Positions 1-12,480 of a stretch of DNA of 64,000 nucleotides are shown here, piece by piece. The first letter of the stretch is position 1, and the number at the start of each line of letters is the position of its first letter. A program made the position numbers and the translations under genes. Below the pieces are notes generated by a model. That model made no database searches. It was not told the DNA's origin and worked only from the letters and a program-made list of their open reading frames with translations. Source of the DNA: Pyxicephalus adspersus (Eukaryota; Chordata; Amphibia; Anura; Pyxicephalidae); assembly GCF_032062135.1 (NCBI RefSeq), contig NC_092859.1:47349494-47413493 (forward strand). Direction: 5' to 3'.

Positions 1-332
1 TTGTGTAATTCCTATAATCTGTTGAGCTTTAGCAAATGATTTTAGCAGGGCTGTATAAACTGATTACCAAAGCTGAGGAATTTGAACATTTTATACATTG
101 TATGTGCACACATTTTGTGTGTCTTAAAAAAATGCATCTACTTTTATCACATTGGGTTGCTGTCATCTTGTCATTTCCCAGTATTTACCAATATTGTGAT
201 CTGTGTTTTCTGAAAGAAGAACATGCTCATGTGCTTTTGAGGCAAAATTCCTTAACAGCTGTCTAGATATTATTCACCTTTTACTGTACCTGGTGGAAGA
301 TTCTTGCCTATAATGCCTGTCATTGTCCACAG

Positions 333-2071
333 ATCCACCAGGAAAAGATGAAAAAGAAGAAAAAACACCGTAAGAGCGGAGATTCTGATAGTGACGGTGA
401 AGAGAAGAAGAAACAAGAGAAACTGAAGAAGGTAGGGTAGACATTAGAATGAACCAATCTAACTGCTGGTGCATGCTGAATATGTTGTACTGAGTGTACA
501 TCTTCTGTGTGTGCTCCTTAGATGGAAGTGTATGTATGTGGAGTCAGAAAGAGCAGAGGGTGGAAGCCTAAACACAACGTGCAGTATTTATTCAATGTGA
601 ACAGTTAGTTTCCTTAGTTTAACATGCTCAACTACCCTTTTCAAATACCATCTTTTATAAGGTGCTCTGGGTACTTTAGCTGGTTTCATTAGTTCTTAGT
701 GAAACAATATGCAGATGTATCCCCTCCCAAACCTTATCCAACAATACATTTAAAAACTTTGCAGGGTATAAGTAGCTTTTATGCCATTTATCTACTGTAT
801 AGTTTTATCATGGTTGTAACTGGCATACCCACATTTTTCTTTGTTTGTGGGTCTCTGAAGGGTCATACCTGTTTTTTATGTGCTAAGGTGAGCAAGGTGT
901 CTATCGTCTAGATCAGGGGTCGGCAAACTCCGGCCTTTAGGCCAGATACAGCCTAGATGGGCCTAACACCCCCTAGCCGATCTGGCCTAATGCCATCCGG
1001 CAACCCGCGGCTCCGAAGCCGCGAGTGGCCAGCCGGATCGGCCAGGGGGCGTTAGAAACTACCGCCTCCTTGCTGTTGCTCCCGTTTACTGCAGCCGGCT
1101 TTGATATTTTGCGCCGTGGTAAATAGGGAAAGCTCCCTGAAGGTAAATCACTTCAGGAAGTTCCCTGGTGGTGGGTGGAGCCATTAGGGTAGATCCGGCC
1201 TAGCGTGCTCCCGCCTACCCCATAAACGGCCTAGTGGCCATAAAACTTTGCTTCTTTTAAGAAAGTAAATTCTTCTGCTAAGAAAGTTAAAGATGGGACT
1301 TTCTAAGCGGCCCAGTTTCGGCTGATTTCTATTAGTGTGGGGACTGAGGAGCTTAGAATTATTGTACTCGCAAAATATTTAAACGTCCTACAGGGAAGGG
1401 TCTGTAGTGTTGGTGTGAAGTGAACCTTTTATTACTGCAAGTATTGAGCAGCACTTCTGTAGTGAGTCTGTTTACTTCACCTGCATTGCAAAAAATATGT
1501 TTGCAGCACCTGTCATTTCCTTTATTTTGTATTTACATCCTTCCAATTTTCTCTCCAGGCTGCATGAAATGCCCTCCCCACATCTGTACATAGTTCCCCC
1601 TTCCTTGTAATAAGCAAAATGTTTCTTAGTCCTAAATTTGTGCTTCATTCTGGAAAACTACCACTGGAAGCTTTCAGTAACCTGCAGCTCCCCTAACTTT
1701 AGTTATTTGCTGCTGCATATTTGGTTCAGACCAGAATTCTCTGCTGTAATAGTTTGAAGTGCTGAGGCTCTGTGACGTGATAAACTCATTTGTTCAATGA
1801 GTAATGTAAGAATCCAGAGTATCATGCTGGTATAAGCAAACTCTGAACAAATATAATTCTGTTTCTATACCCATTTTATTTCCACACACAGGCTTTGAAT
1901 GCTGAGGAAGCTCGTCTTAAGCAGGTGCAGGAGATGATGCAGATAGATGAAAGGAAGAGAGCGTACAACAGTATTTATGAGACACGGGAACCGACAGAGG
2001 AAGAGATGGAGGCCTACAGAATGAAACGCCAGAGGCCAGATGACCCAATGGCCTCTTTCCTGGGGCAGTAG
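333..2071 (+). CDS. slu7: Pre-mRNA splicing factor SLU7, last two coding exons (partial)
   Basis: Two exons are visible: 333-431 (33 codons, phase 0) after a CCACAG acceptor, and 1892-2071 (59 codons plus TAG) after ACACAG. The donor after the first is AAG|GTAGGG. The first exon encodes a lysine-rich stretch ([20 protein letters not shown]); the second starts ALNAEEARL, carries [20 protein letters not shown] and ends DPMASFLGQ, the highly conserved SLU7 C-terminus as I recall it from vertebrate orthologues. SLU7 is a nuclear zinc-knuckle protein that acts in the second catalytic step of splicing and in 3' splice-site choice. The zinc knuckle and most of the protein lie upstream of the window. 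The gene looks intact here. The 1-332 stretch is the preceding intron. The intron 432-1891 carries a transposon fragment. Confidence 0.95.
914..1260. mobile_element. hAT-like MITE fragment in slu7 intron
   Basis: A GC-rich island in AT-rich intron DNA begins CAGGGGTCGGCAAACT, a classic hAT-type terminal inverted repeat, followed by GGCC-rich short palindromes (GGCCTTTAGGCC, GGCCTAGTGGCC). No matching right-hand terminal repeat is found, so the right end is truncated or badly decayed and the end coordinate is approximate. It has no coding capacity. Confidence 0.6.
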
Positions 2072-2199
2072 TGGAGTTTGTCTCTGCACATTTTGTAGAC
2101 TATTGCAATTAAATTTTTGTCTGTTTTGTTGTAAAACATCATAGAATTGTGCAAAAAGTATCTTAATTATACTGTGTATAAATGTATATTTTTGTTCTT

Positions 2200-2205
2200 A
2201 ATAAA
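2200..2205 (+). terminator. slu7 polyadenylation signal
   Basis: An AATAAA hexamer lies about 130 bases after the slu7 stop codon in an AT-rich 3' UTR. It is the first canonical signal downstream of the stop. Confidence 0.75.
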
Positions 2206-3246
2206 TATTTACGCATAAACAGTTTTCTCCTTGACTAGAAGTTATAATCTTATAATTTTCTTCAGTAATATTTGAATCACTGACCTGGAAGAAGTGTGCA
2301 CTTGTTCTTACTATTTTTTTACACTCTTCTTCCCTCTACCTGATATAATTATGTTTTTAATAGATTCTGATGGATTTATTAAGTCACTGGTCCTATTTAT
2401 TGCTTTGTGGTCTCTGAAAGTGAAGCAGAGGTTTATTTTTTTCCATTTTATTGCTGCAAATTAGGTGAAAAAAGTGTAACAGAGTGGCACAAAAAACTAG
2501 AGGCAAAACAGTGATAATAAATTACTGATTCTTTATAAACACTACCAAATGCTTTATGTGAGGGTTAGGAAAAGCCAATATTTAGATTTGCAAAATCTGT
2601 ACTACTGAGCCAACAATGCATACTAAATATCTCGACTTGTTCAGGTTTCCAGTTGAGGTGTTAAGTGTATCCTAAAATTTGTAGGCTGCTCAAAGAAAAT
2701 GCTTGGCTTAGCATCATTTTATGCCAAAAAAGTTTTTAAACGTTTTGGTAATACATGAACCAATGGCAGCAAAACATCAGAACATTACACAATACAGTGG
2801 CTGCAAGGAAATCATTCCCAGGCTTCTGGGAAGGACAATACTATCAGATAAGCTGGTAGATATGTACAGTCAGTACAAACAGTACATATAAATACAATAT
2901 AAAACAGTAATGTGTTAAAAAAGGTAAGTAGGGGAACACCCAAAAGGGTTGGGATCAGCATTGCTCATCGGTGTGTGCCAACATATGGAAGTAAAATGGC
3001 CAATAACTGGATTAAACACAGTTTATATGAGATGTCTTTTTAATGTTCAGACCTAGGAATATCCGGTGCTGGAACAAAAGGAACCTTAATACGTACATCC
3101 CTAAAAAACATAAAGTGAGATGGTAAGGAAGTTCTTGGTCAACTGTGCAGGCACATTGTACCACCGTCACAGAAGCTTAAAACTGTTTCTAAGGCAGATA
3201 AGTCTTGCAAGCCTTTTTTAGACATGACAATTGGACAAGGCACAGT
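2206..3246. other. Intergenic, nothing recognised
   Basis: AT-rich single-copy-looking DNA downstream of slu7. I see no exon, RNA gene or terminal repeat. Confidence 0.5.
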
Positions 3247-3428
3247 GGGGTTTACTAAAGATATGCAGCCTGCTCACTTACCTGCAAAGTAAATGTTCAC
3301 TAAGCTTGGCGAAAAAGGCAAACCTGTGTTTAATTTGACTACTCGATCACATGCAAGGTAAGTTAAAAAAAAAATAATTGCACACAGCAGGCTTTATGAA
3401 CAGTCTTTGTTTTAGTAAATAAACCCCC
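3247..3428. mobile_element. Fold-back MITE with GGGGTTTA..TAAACCCC ends
   Basis: The left end reads GGGGTTTACTAAAG and the right end, reverse-complemented, GGGGGTTTATTTACTAAA. The word GCCTGCT and its complement recur inside the two arms. This is a short non-autonomous inverted-repeat element, superfamily unassigned. Confidence 0.55.
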
Positions 3429-4749
3429 ATGAATTTTATGTATCTAGAAATTACCACAAACCAAAGCTTATGGTCATGCCAATTCACAGTATGAGATGAG
3501 TCTAAATGGTGGCTGTAGGAAAAATGGGCAAATCTTTGTATGAAACTTTGATAGGAGTGAATTTCCACTAATGAGGGGTTTTAGAACAAATGCTTTCCTA
3601 TGAAATATGTAGGATAGTATATCAAATGAAATGTGTTCATGTTGAGAGTCACAATATTGTTTAAAAAATATATATTGTACAAAACGGGATGCATTTGATG
3701 AGTGCTTCTATTACACAAGTTTTATATTTTTTTATGATGATTTAAAGCCATACATCTCTTGGTTATCAGGGGACACAAGGGACTTGCCTAAACTGTGCTC
3801 CTCCAGACACTGGATCCCCTGTTTTAGCTTTGTGTTTCTGTGAGTCAGAGGTCCTATTGCCTTTTTTTCCCTTTTATGATTTAAGTCTCCAGATTTAGCT
3901 GCTGAAAGGTTCCTGCCTAGCATATATGTCACCTGCAACAGAATGTACTCATTCTTGTTTTGGAATCAAATGCCAATGTAGATTTAAAAGTAAATTACAT
4001 TTTCCCCTATTCTTGGAAACTCAGGAACAATGGATGGGGGAAGCAGACTGTTTAATGTCCCAATCGTATATGTAATGCCACATCTACTTGTTACTTGTTT
4101 TTCTCTGTGCCACATGACTGCAGATTCCTAATGCTAAGGGTTCACAAGGATCTGCAAATCCCTTTTTATGCAGATCATTCAGTAATCTGATTTTAAAATG
4201 TTCAAAAGAACTGGAATGATTTGGGGGTTATCAGACAGCCTCAAACAACTGGTACTGGAGATTGGATTTTATCCTCTCTTCATGGTAAGAATGCAACAGC
4301 CTTTGGTTTAGAATCTAAATTATTTTATTGTGGAGAACCAGTAAAATACAACTATGTAATCAAAAAGAAACCTAAAAATAAGAGAATAGGTGATGCACAA
4401 GGTACAAAAACAACAACAATAATAATCGTTTGCAAAATAATTAAAAAAATTAATTCAATCAATGTTCCTCTGTGTTATCCACAGTCATTCAAGACAAACA
4501 GAGCTGAAGGGATTTTATATTTTTTAAACTCACAGATATGTCACCAGCACACATTGGTAGGTTTGAAGACCTCAGATTAATTGGAAATGCTATAAAATCA
4601 TTAAGCAGGCAAATAAACATGTTTCCTTCATCCACTGTTGAAAGATGATGGAAAGATCATGACTTCTCCATAAATATACTTTTCCTGCGAACACTGTTGG
4701 GTTCATTTAGCTTTTTTTAGGTTATTAGCTTTAGTGATGCTAATGTGAG
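3429..4749. other. Intergenic, nothing recognised
   Basis: AT-rich DNA between a MITE and the mir-146 hairpin. A 119-codon open frame at 4221-4580 is low-complexity and shows no recognisable domain. Confidence 0.45.
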
Positions 4750-4827
4750 CCAAACTGCAGGACTGAGCCCCACAGGTCTCATAGTAAATATAAAATCAAC
4801 CTATGGAATTCAGTTCTCACAGCTTGG
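4750..4827 (-). ncRNA. mir146: miR-146 precursor hairpin
   Basis: The - strand contains the 22-nt miR-146 5p guide at 4798-4819. It starts TGAGAACTGAATTCC with the seed GAGAACU intact and ends CATAGGTT. The 3' arm at about 4757-4777 begins ACCTGTGG, which pairs with CCATAGGT of the guide through one G-U wobble; GAACTGA pairs with TCAGTCC except one mismatch. The hairpin base is closed by CCAAGCTG against CAGTTTGG (8 pairs, one wobble), giving a 78-nt stem-loop with an AT-rich loop of about 20 nt. Against mature sequences recalled from memory, the guide differs from human miR-146a only at position 18 (A not G) and from miR-146b only at position 21 (U not C). miR-146 is an NF-kappaB-induced repressor of IRAK1/TRAF6 signalling in vertebrates. 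It lies downstream of the securin array on the same strand, as MIR146A does relative to human PTTG1. Confidence 0.93.
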
Positions 4828-6623
4828 AACTCATGACTGAGGTTTAACAAATCCATGGTATTTTCTTTAATACTGGAGATACCTTAAAAAATAAAACATG
4901 AAATGTATTAAACCAGCACTTCCTATAAATACATCAAGGGATCTTGTTTCCCACTTTACTGTGGAGATACAAAGTGAATAAATGACAAAAACCCATATAC
5001 AGAGGTTACTTACATATCTAAATGATCAATAGATATAGACAGCCGAAATGTTATTCTAATGTAGATTTTTCCTGCCATGTTGAGGGTATCAAAAGATCAA
5101 GATCAGCATCTTATCTACTGTTTTATATTTGTATGCTATTTTCATTAAATTGGAGGAAATCATTTTATGGATGCTTAGCAGATTTTTGATAAAGGGGTGC
5201 ATCAGACAAGTACCTTTCAGTTTATGGGTTTATTTTAAGGGTCATGCTGCTTTACTGGATTCATTTTCCTAAAATAAAGAAATGGAGAACATACTGTCTA
5301 AAATCAGCATTTTTTAAAACCATAAGCAATACCCTCAGATTTGTGTTATACTGGAATATTTATGCCCATCTGCTATAGGTTTTTTTTAATGATGATGAAC
5401 ATTTATGCATTTGAGGTATTGATCACTTGTCTGTTGTTTTTTTAGAGGCAATAGAAAATATTTGGATTGTGCACACATTATAAGACTAGGTAGAGCTCTG
5501 TGTGTTGGTCTACAGATTGAAAGGTAATAGAAGCAATATTATCCTTCAGCTGACAAGTAACTGGTCAGTAGGTGAATAATAGTTAATGAATTACAAGACA
5601 ACCATTCAAGAACTAAACAATGCAAATGGCACACCAAAACTGATACATAGGAATGTACTGCATTTGTGGTGTACAGGACCTTAAAGCTTACTTCTTGGCA
5701 TTGCAATCACATAGGGCTCTGTTTTTAAAACAGTGAATCTGACATTCCCATAAAAATGCCCTGGTAGGAATCAATTACTGAAACACCTGGACCTAAAAAA
5801 TTCTCAGGGCATGTTTGAGAGAATATCTGATTCCCTGTTTTATAAAAAAGAGTTTAGAGTTTCTATAAGATGTGTGATGAAGAAAGCAGATAGAGTCATT
5901 CTTGATATAGATAAAATATTAGTAAATGATTAAATACAGAAAAAATACAAAAATAATAACAATTGACAGTAATATATTATTTAGGTATGTTCAGTGAACA
6001 TACCAGTGATAATAATTAATACATTTACAATATCTCATTCTTTTTACTAAACTTGTGCTGTTGAGAAAGATTTTTTTAATAGCAACATATAAAGTGCCGA
6101 CAATATTATTACTATAATTTTAGGTAAACCAATTACCATGTTTTTTTTATGATAGGTAACGCAGAGTATGATAACACAATTTTAGAAAAATGTAGAAAAA
6201 AATAAAAAAAAGTAGGCTTCACAGGCCTTTATTATTTAAAGATGTTGCAAAAATGAAATATATTACATAAAAAAATTATTACCGGTATGTAGCAAAAACA
6301 TGTTACTGGTACACGTAGCTTAAGAGAATATTACATATGTAATGTATGTGTATATGTATACATATATATGAACCAACAAAGGTCCCCCAACCATCAGAAA
6401 CTGACCATGCGGTCAGTAAATCTAACATCTTAGTACTAGGACCGTCTGAACCTGAATTTAAAAATAAACGTTATTTAAAAAAAAATATTTACAGTATATT
6501 TTATGCAGTTGTATTATTATTATTTTTAAAACTGTTCATTTCTAGGGTTATGAATATGCCAGTGGTCGTAATAAGAAAAACAAAAAACCATAAAACAAAT
6601 TAGAAAACAAAATATTTGTATGG
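4828..6623. other. Intergenic, very AT-rich, nothing recognised
   Basis: This lies upstream of the mir-146 hairpin on its transcribed strand, so it would be part of the primary transcript or its promoter side. I cannot identify exons or a promoter. Confidence 0.4.
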
Positions 6624-6642
6624 GATTATTATTATTATTGTT

Positions 6643-6673
<31 letters not shown>

Positions 6674-6735
6674 TTAAACTCTATTTTTTAAAGCACCAAC
6701 ATATCATGCAGTGCTGTACATTAAATAGGGATACT
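6624..6735 (+). repeat. Att-rich SINE-like repeat (family R1), degenerate copy
   Basis: An (ATT)n/(AAT)n tract is followed by a decayed version of the R1 core: CACCAACATATCATGCAGTGCTGTACATTAAATAGG. Better copies occur at 40193, 41924 and 56610 on the + strand and at 25355 and 51905 on the - strand. Confidence 0.75.
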
Positions 6736-7999
6736 GGATAGATTTTAACAGGCAGAACACCTCAAACTATATTGTCTTATTTTATCTTACATATTTAAAT
6801 ACTGATAAGTTTGCTATGGCACCTAAAAATTACTATAGAACAATTATTTTCTATGATAATCTATTATTTTTTTTCCCTAATTAGAGAACAAAATACAGAA
6901 TATCTACATGGATATAAGTAGGAGTCATCTAACCGTGAATACTTTTTTTAACTAAAACCTTGTATCTTTGTAACCTAATGTACATGTGGTATGCTATGAT
7001 TATGTCTTTCTGATCATCTCATTGCAGGTCCTTTCTGAACATCAGTCCTTTCTTTATCCATAACCAAATTCTTTATTTTATTATACCTAACATGCAGAAA
7101 ATCCACTTTTTAACCTATTTAGATTGTTATACTGGTTTCTGCTAGAACTGAATGGGTCCTGAATGGGTCAAAACGCACTAGAAAATTTGGTAGGTTTGGA
7201 TTAATAAAATAATTGGTGCTTCCATGATGGGGTAAAATACATTGTACAGTACAGCAGGTCCATTTTAATTTACTTTGCTTAATCATAATTGTCTGATCAT
7301 ACATCCTGTTAAAGTATTGTGTAAAGTTTAAAAATAAAATGTATTGCCTAGAATCTATAATATACCACAGACAAACAATGGTTTGGTGCTAGACCCCAGT
7401 ATTTTATATATAATAAATAAATATATAATAAATCCTCAATAGCATTTCATACAGGTAACTCATGTCTACACATTATCTTTCTGTATAAAGAACACCTTTA
7501 TAGGTTTGACCTAACAAGGCACCTACACTCCTTTTCCTATTTTTAGCAAGATATATTCAGCTACTCACCATGTACGCCTACTGTTTCCTTTTCCATGTTT
7601 TTATTTGTCTTTATTTGTTTTTAATTTCCATTTTTGTGCATAATTAGCTTCAGTCTGATTTGCATTAAATAATTAATGTGTATGTTCTGCCCAGAAATCC
7701 ATAGACTGAGCTATACCAGAGTAGAAGTATTCATCTGTCCTTTGTAGAGGATACTCAGAAGTGTCAGGCTGCAAGTATATAAAGAATATAGCACTGCTCA
7801 TTTGCATAAAGACAATTTATTCCACTGAGTAACTGGCACGTTTACTGCTCTGGAAAGTCCCTTTTACTGTATATTCCCTTCTCTGATAAAGGAACTTATA
7901 CAGTAATGTGACTGCATACCAGAGTGCTTTTTAGTGTTAGAGGTCGGCTTAAGTCATGCATGTTTAAGGAAATGTATACCTTTAATTTCTGTCTACAGG

Positions 8000-8000
<1 letters not shown>
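6736..8000. other. Intergenic, nothing recognised
   Basis: AT-rich DNA without gene or repeat signals that I can name. Confidence 0.4.

Positions 8001-8076
<76 letters not shown>
8001..8076. repeat. (TCTA)19 microsatellite
   Basis: Nineteen perfect TCTA units with no interruption, preceded by GTCTACAGGA. Likely length-polymorphic. Confidence 0.98.
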
Positions 8077-8210
8077 AGACAAACAAAAAACTTTAGTCAA
8101 TTTTGATGATCTTGACACTTTTTTATTTTCTGTTTCATATTGTAATAGTATTAAACAAGAGCTTTGTAAATAAGTGCTGGACCAGAGGGTGCTTTCAAGG
8201 GCCTTTTTTG

Positions 8211-8510
8211 CTTAAAGAGGAACTAAATCCATAAATTAAAAAAGTCCTGTAAGGAAGGTACCTTACCTGTCCCCTTCTGCAAAAAAATTAGCTTACTTGT
8301 CTGAATGCAATTTTGTAATTGTATTTTGCTTTCCTTGCTCTGGCATGGGTTCCTCCATATTCACCTGATCTTTTTCCTGGAGTAGGGTCTGTGGCCATCC
8401 TAATTGGCCGGGCCGGGACAACACAACTCATTTGGTCCTGGTGAAACACATGCAGATGAAGACAGCTAAGTATGTTTTATTGCAGAGGAGACATTCTGCA
8501 ATAATGATCT
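8211..8510 (+). repeat. Interspersed repeat (family R2)
   Basis: Begins GCTTAAAGAGGAACTAAATCC and contains a GC-rich core (TGGCCATCCTAATTGGCCGG). A related block with the same order of words, TGGCCATTTGGATTGGCCAG then CATTTAGTCC, occurs at 59441-59690, which shows it is a dispersed family. Boundaries are approximate. Confidence 0.55.
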
Positions 8511-9659
8511 GACTGATCCCTGATTTTCAAAGCAGAACTTTAGTGCTTTAACACTGAAATTATTATTTAAGAAAATGTAAATGTATTATTTACTTAAAAT
8601 AATACAAATATTTTAAAACATTAACACAAGTTTTTAAGCCTTTGTATATCAGGGTGATTTCTTGTATAGAGATATAAAACATTGCTTAGGGTAAAAAAAA
8701 TTTTTTATTCATCAGTACTAAATGTGTGTATACAGAAATGTTCATCAGTACAATAGAGTCAGGTGTAGATGTGCACATTGGTGCAGTCATTATGGCTTCT
8801 CTTTATCTAAGCTTGGTTATTGTCTGCTTTTTATTCCCAGGAAACTGAAGTCTAGGAAAGTACTGTTCTGCCTGGTACAATATGCTTTTTCAAAAATATG
8901 TTTATACTGTCATTATGGAAGTTTACACAACAGGATCACTATCACAGGTCACTCTATTTATTGTTGGCTAACTCACTATAACAGGAGTTGCTTCTGAAAA
9001 AGAGATCATGATGATGCTGCTAGTAAAAAAAAAAGTTTGAGAGACTTTGTTGGTCACCTCAAAAAAATCTGTCAGATGCTTACAATTGAATTGAGTTATT
9101 TTCCTACCTGTCTGGAGTCCCACATCCTCTAAATCCCCTGTTCTCAAGCACTGCACCCCTAGTCAGGCACTTCTTGGAGTGTTGAGTGCTTGTATCTCTG
9201 ACATGCTCCATCGCCTTTCTTCAGACCCTACATCACAATAGTAGTAATGTAGAGGTTGGAGGAGCCATAGGTCTTGGCACACAGACATTTAAGACCCGTA
9301 AAAGTGTAAATGCTAAAAAGTATAAAGGCAGGTTGTTCCTAATCCTGCTTTAAAAATGGCATGCAGTAGTTAAAGTAGTTTAAGAATCATAATTTTGCTT
9401 AGCCTTAAGGAAAAACTACCACTGGTCTCCCTGACTTCTCTGGCAATTTTTGGTGACAATATCATGTTTTGGGGCTTTGCAACTAACTTGTAAATTAAGC
9501 TAAGTTAAATTTGTGAATTTCAAAACCAAAGATAGGCAATTCCCCTTCCTGTTAAGCTCGCCATCTATGTCACATCCCTAATGTATTATTGAACAGAGTA
9601 AAAAAAAAAATGATCACAATGTATATAAAACACTATATAGATCATTAACACAGCACATT
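8511..9659. other. Intergenic, nothing recognised
   Basis: No exon-like, RNA or repeat signal that I can support. Confidence 0.4.
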
Positions 9660-10600
9660 TTCGAATAACATTACAGTTTATTGAACAATAAAAATTTATA
9701 TTTATCAGCTCCCAAGGACCGTGCCCGGGCTAGCAAGGTAGTTCTTTCACAGAATGGTGAGTAGGACAGATTGGGAATATAGCAGCAGAACCAATTTATA
9801 CTTTTCATACAAAGCAGAACAAAATAACAATATGTAGTATGAATATATATAAATAAATAATGATTTAAAACAAGTTTTATTACCACTAATATTTAAATAT
9901 AAGATACCATAAAGTGACAAATATTTTCGCCGCTATAGTGGCCCCTTAATTCCACTAATATGTGCAAATCATGCAACAATTGTGCCAATACATAATAAGT
10001 GCCAAACACTTGTGCTAAGCCAGGCTATATATCACAGCCTTCCCAACCACTGTATATCCAAAATCCAAAACGACTTTGTGATTTATAGAATCAAATAATA
10101 TATTCCTCAAAGAATAAGTGAAACCATATTGACCCATAGACATTACCCATACAAAGATACAAACTCCACCATTAAAAAAGCCCCAAATACTGCTTTTTAT
10201 ACTTATTAAAAATTAAATATGTCAATGGCTAAATACCTAAACTTATAACAAGTAAAGACCATATTATTCCATAATAAAACATTACCCACATATTAAACAT
10301 TACCCACACAAACGTGCTAAATTATACAACAATTAAAGAGTAATCAAAAAACTGCTTCTTATACTTACTTATAATAACATATACCAGTGACTTGATGCCC
10401 AAATATTTGTATAAATACTAAGTCCGATCGCTAATGAGTCCAATGATCCTAATGGGACAAATTCATCAGTAAATTAAATAATTCTCCAAACCAGAATAGC
10501 CAAATTCTTTAAACTTTATCAAACTGTTTCTTACTATCAAGGTATTTGAACATAAAAACACCAGCAGACTCAAACGATACCTTACATGACTCATATTGGA
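9660..10600. other. AT-rich stretch, possibly an unclassified decayed repeat
   Basis: Short phrases recur within this stretch, such as ACATTACCCA (several times) and CTGCTT followed by TATACTTA (twice). This suggests an old repeat with internal duplication. The start (CAGCTCCCAAGGACCG) is more GC-rich than the rest. No coding content is recognised. Confidence 0.3.
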
Positions 10601-10790
10601 CCTAATTTAACAAAGCTCTCCAAGGCTGGAGAGGATACACTTTCATCAGTGAAGCTGGGTGATCCAGCAAATCTGGAATGGATTTATTCAAAGTAATTTG
10701 CTATTTGGTAGCGAATGTTTTGAATCCTGGACCAGATCCATTCCAGGTTTGCTGATAAAAGTGTATTCTCTACAGCCTGGGAGTTCTTTC
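10601..10790. mobile_element. Fold-back MITE
   Basis: The two arms are inverted copies: CAAAGCTCTCCAAGGCTGGAG...GATACACTTTCATCAG...CTGGAATGGAT on the left, and ATCCATTCCAG...CTGATAAAAGTGTAT...CTACAGCC on the right, around a central TTGCTATTTGGTAGCGAA. The pattern resembles a MITE family that is abundant in amphibian genomes (recognised from general knowledge, not searched). Confidence 0.65.
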
Positions 10791-10823
10791 TTCCTGATGA
10801 AGTGGACCATGCTTCACGAAACG

Positions 10824-12067
10824 AGTAGAATATATCTGTAACACTGATGTAAAAGAGACCTAAAACAGTGGATAATGTGTTTTTTAATGTATTTTAATCA
10901 TGTTTTGAATAAATTAGTATTTTATGATGTTTTATATACATTGTGATCATTGTGAACTGTTGAAAGTGCCTAAAAAGTCCCAAGAAATGTTATTTGCGTT
11001 CTCATTCCTTCTTTTGTTCTGTTAAATAAATTTGTGAATAGACATTATATTAAAATAGACTTTTAATAAATGAACTTTCTTCATTTGACTTGTTTGTACT
11101 GAAAGGCTGGATGGGATTTTTTTAAACACATGTTGTATATAGTAAAAATGAAAAAGACTTACCATAAAGTTGTAGAAGGAAACCAAAATATTGACCATCA
11201 GACAGGGAGATTGGATTTGACTGAGAAAATGTTGAGCATGCTTCATTCAAGGAAATGATAACAATCAAAATGAGTTAAGAATTTTTTCACAGTCATTGAG
11301 GGAAATGTGGTAATAAAATATTCCAATAAAGGGAACAAGTAGAAACAGAAAATAGAAGCTGTCATTTACAACTCGTATGTAAGGTCGGAGTCTTGGGACA
11401 CAATCACTGTTTTTGAGCAATTTTACAGATTTGGAATCTTATTCCAGAAATTGGAATCTTATGGAAAGAATAATTGCTTCTAAATTGTGTTTTACATTTA
11501 CAAGCAGAAGTCAAGGTGACCTTGGAAAATATTAAAGTGTTACAGTACATTTACATTACCCCTTTAATATGAATGGCTCTACAACACTCATCAAATGTGT
11601 GTTGTGGTACTGGTCCCCTAAACCGAGCATGCCAACATTGTTGATGAGCTCATTCTTTTCTGGCAGCCCTCTGGTTAGTAAAATGATGAAAAGGAAAGCA
11701 TCATTAAAAAAAGTTATCTTACCTGCCCTATAAGTGAGCAGTGGCAAGTTGCATATGACAATGGGAGGTTGTCTTGGTTCTTAAACAACTCTCATCTCAT
11801 AGAAATGGGCCCCAGGTAACAAAGGGTCCACAATCTAAGTTAGTTAACATGGCTCAGAAGAAAAAAAAAAGCTTGCATAAGTGGTGCCAATTTAAGGTTC
11901 AATGTTAACTATTTTTTGCAAGTGGTAAAAACCTATTGGGTTGGTTAGTACTGTGTAATTACCAAATTACCAATATGAACCGCCAATAAAAAAAACAGGG
12001 TGCACTGTAGATAAGTCTTTCTTGAACTGTTTAATTTGGGGGAACTTTTGAAACCATTTTTAGGTCT
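10824..12067. other. Intergenic, nothing recognised
   Basis: AT-rich DNA. Short local repeats such as TTGGAATCTTAT occur twice near 11430-11462. No gene signal. Confidence 0.4.
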
Positions 12068-12480
12068 TAAAGCGGAAGTAAACTAAAAAAAAAACAACTC
12101 ACCTTTACTTACCGCAGATCAGTGGATTCCACTAAGGTTTCATGGATCGGGTCCTCCTGTAATCCACCTTCGTCCCATTGGGAAGTTCCTCTTCTTCTGC
12201 CTTCTGCCACCTGATCTTGCACTGCGCAGGCACAGGTTAGGGAGATGTAGTCACTGTAAATGGGGAAAAAATAATAGTGCTGATCTCACTGTGCATGCTT
12301 GGGATCGGCAGTTTTTTCTTTTTCCCCATTAAAAAAAAAGCTCCTTCTGTGCATGCCTAAAATCAGGTGGGATACCTGCCTTCTAAACATGTACCCCAAT
12401 TCTCCAGAGAGAAGGAGGTACATGGGGGCTTTGGTCTTTTCTCCAAAGTAAAATGCTTTTGAATTATCCCTTAAAACTGC
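12068..12480 (+). repeat. Interspersed repeat (family R3, starts CTTAAAGCGGAAGTAAAC)
   Basis: The block is GC-richer than its surroundings and starts with a TTAAAG-type end like the R2 family. It has internal near-palindromic pieces: GCGCAGGCAC and GTGCATGC words, and TTTTTCCCCATT facing AATGGGGAAAAAA. It looks like a non-autonomous dispersed element; ends are approximate. Confidence 0.5.

Noticed and set aside
4221..4580. 119-codon open frame upstream of mir-146
   Set aside because: Lys/Asn/Ile-rich composition typical of AT-rich DNA, no splice context and no recognisable domain.
8001..8076. Regular repeat that might be read as an array of spaced repeats (CRISPR-like)
   Set aside because: Pure tetranucleotide microsatellite without spacers, in a vertebrate genome.
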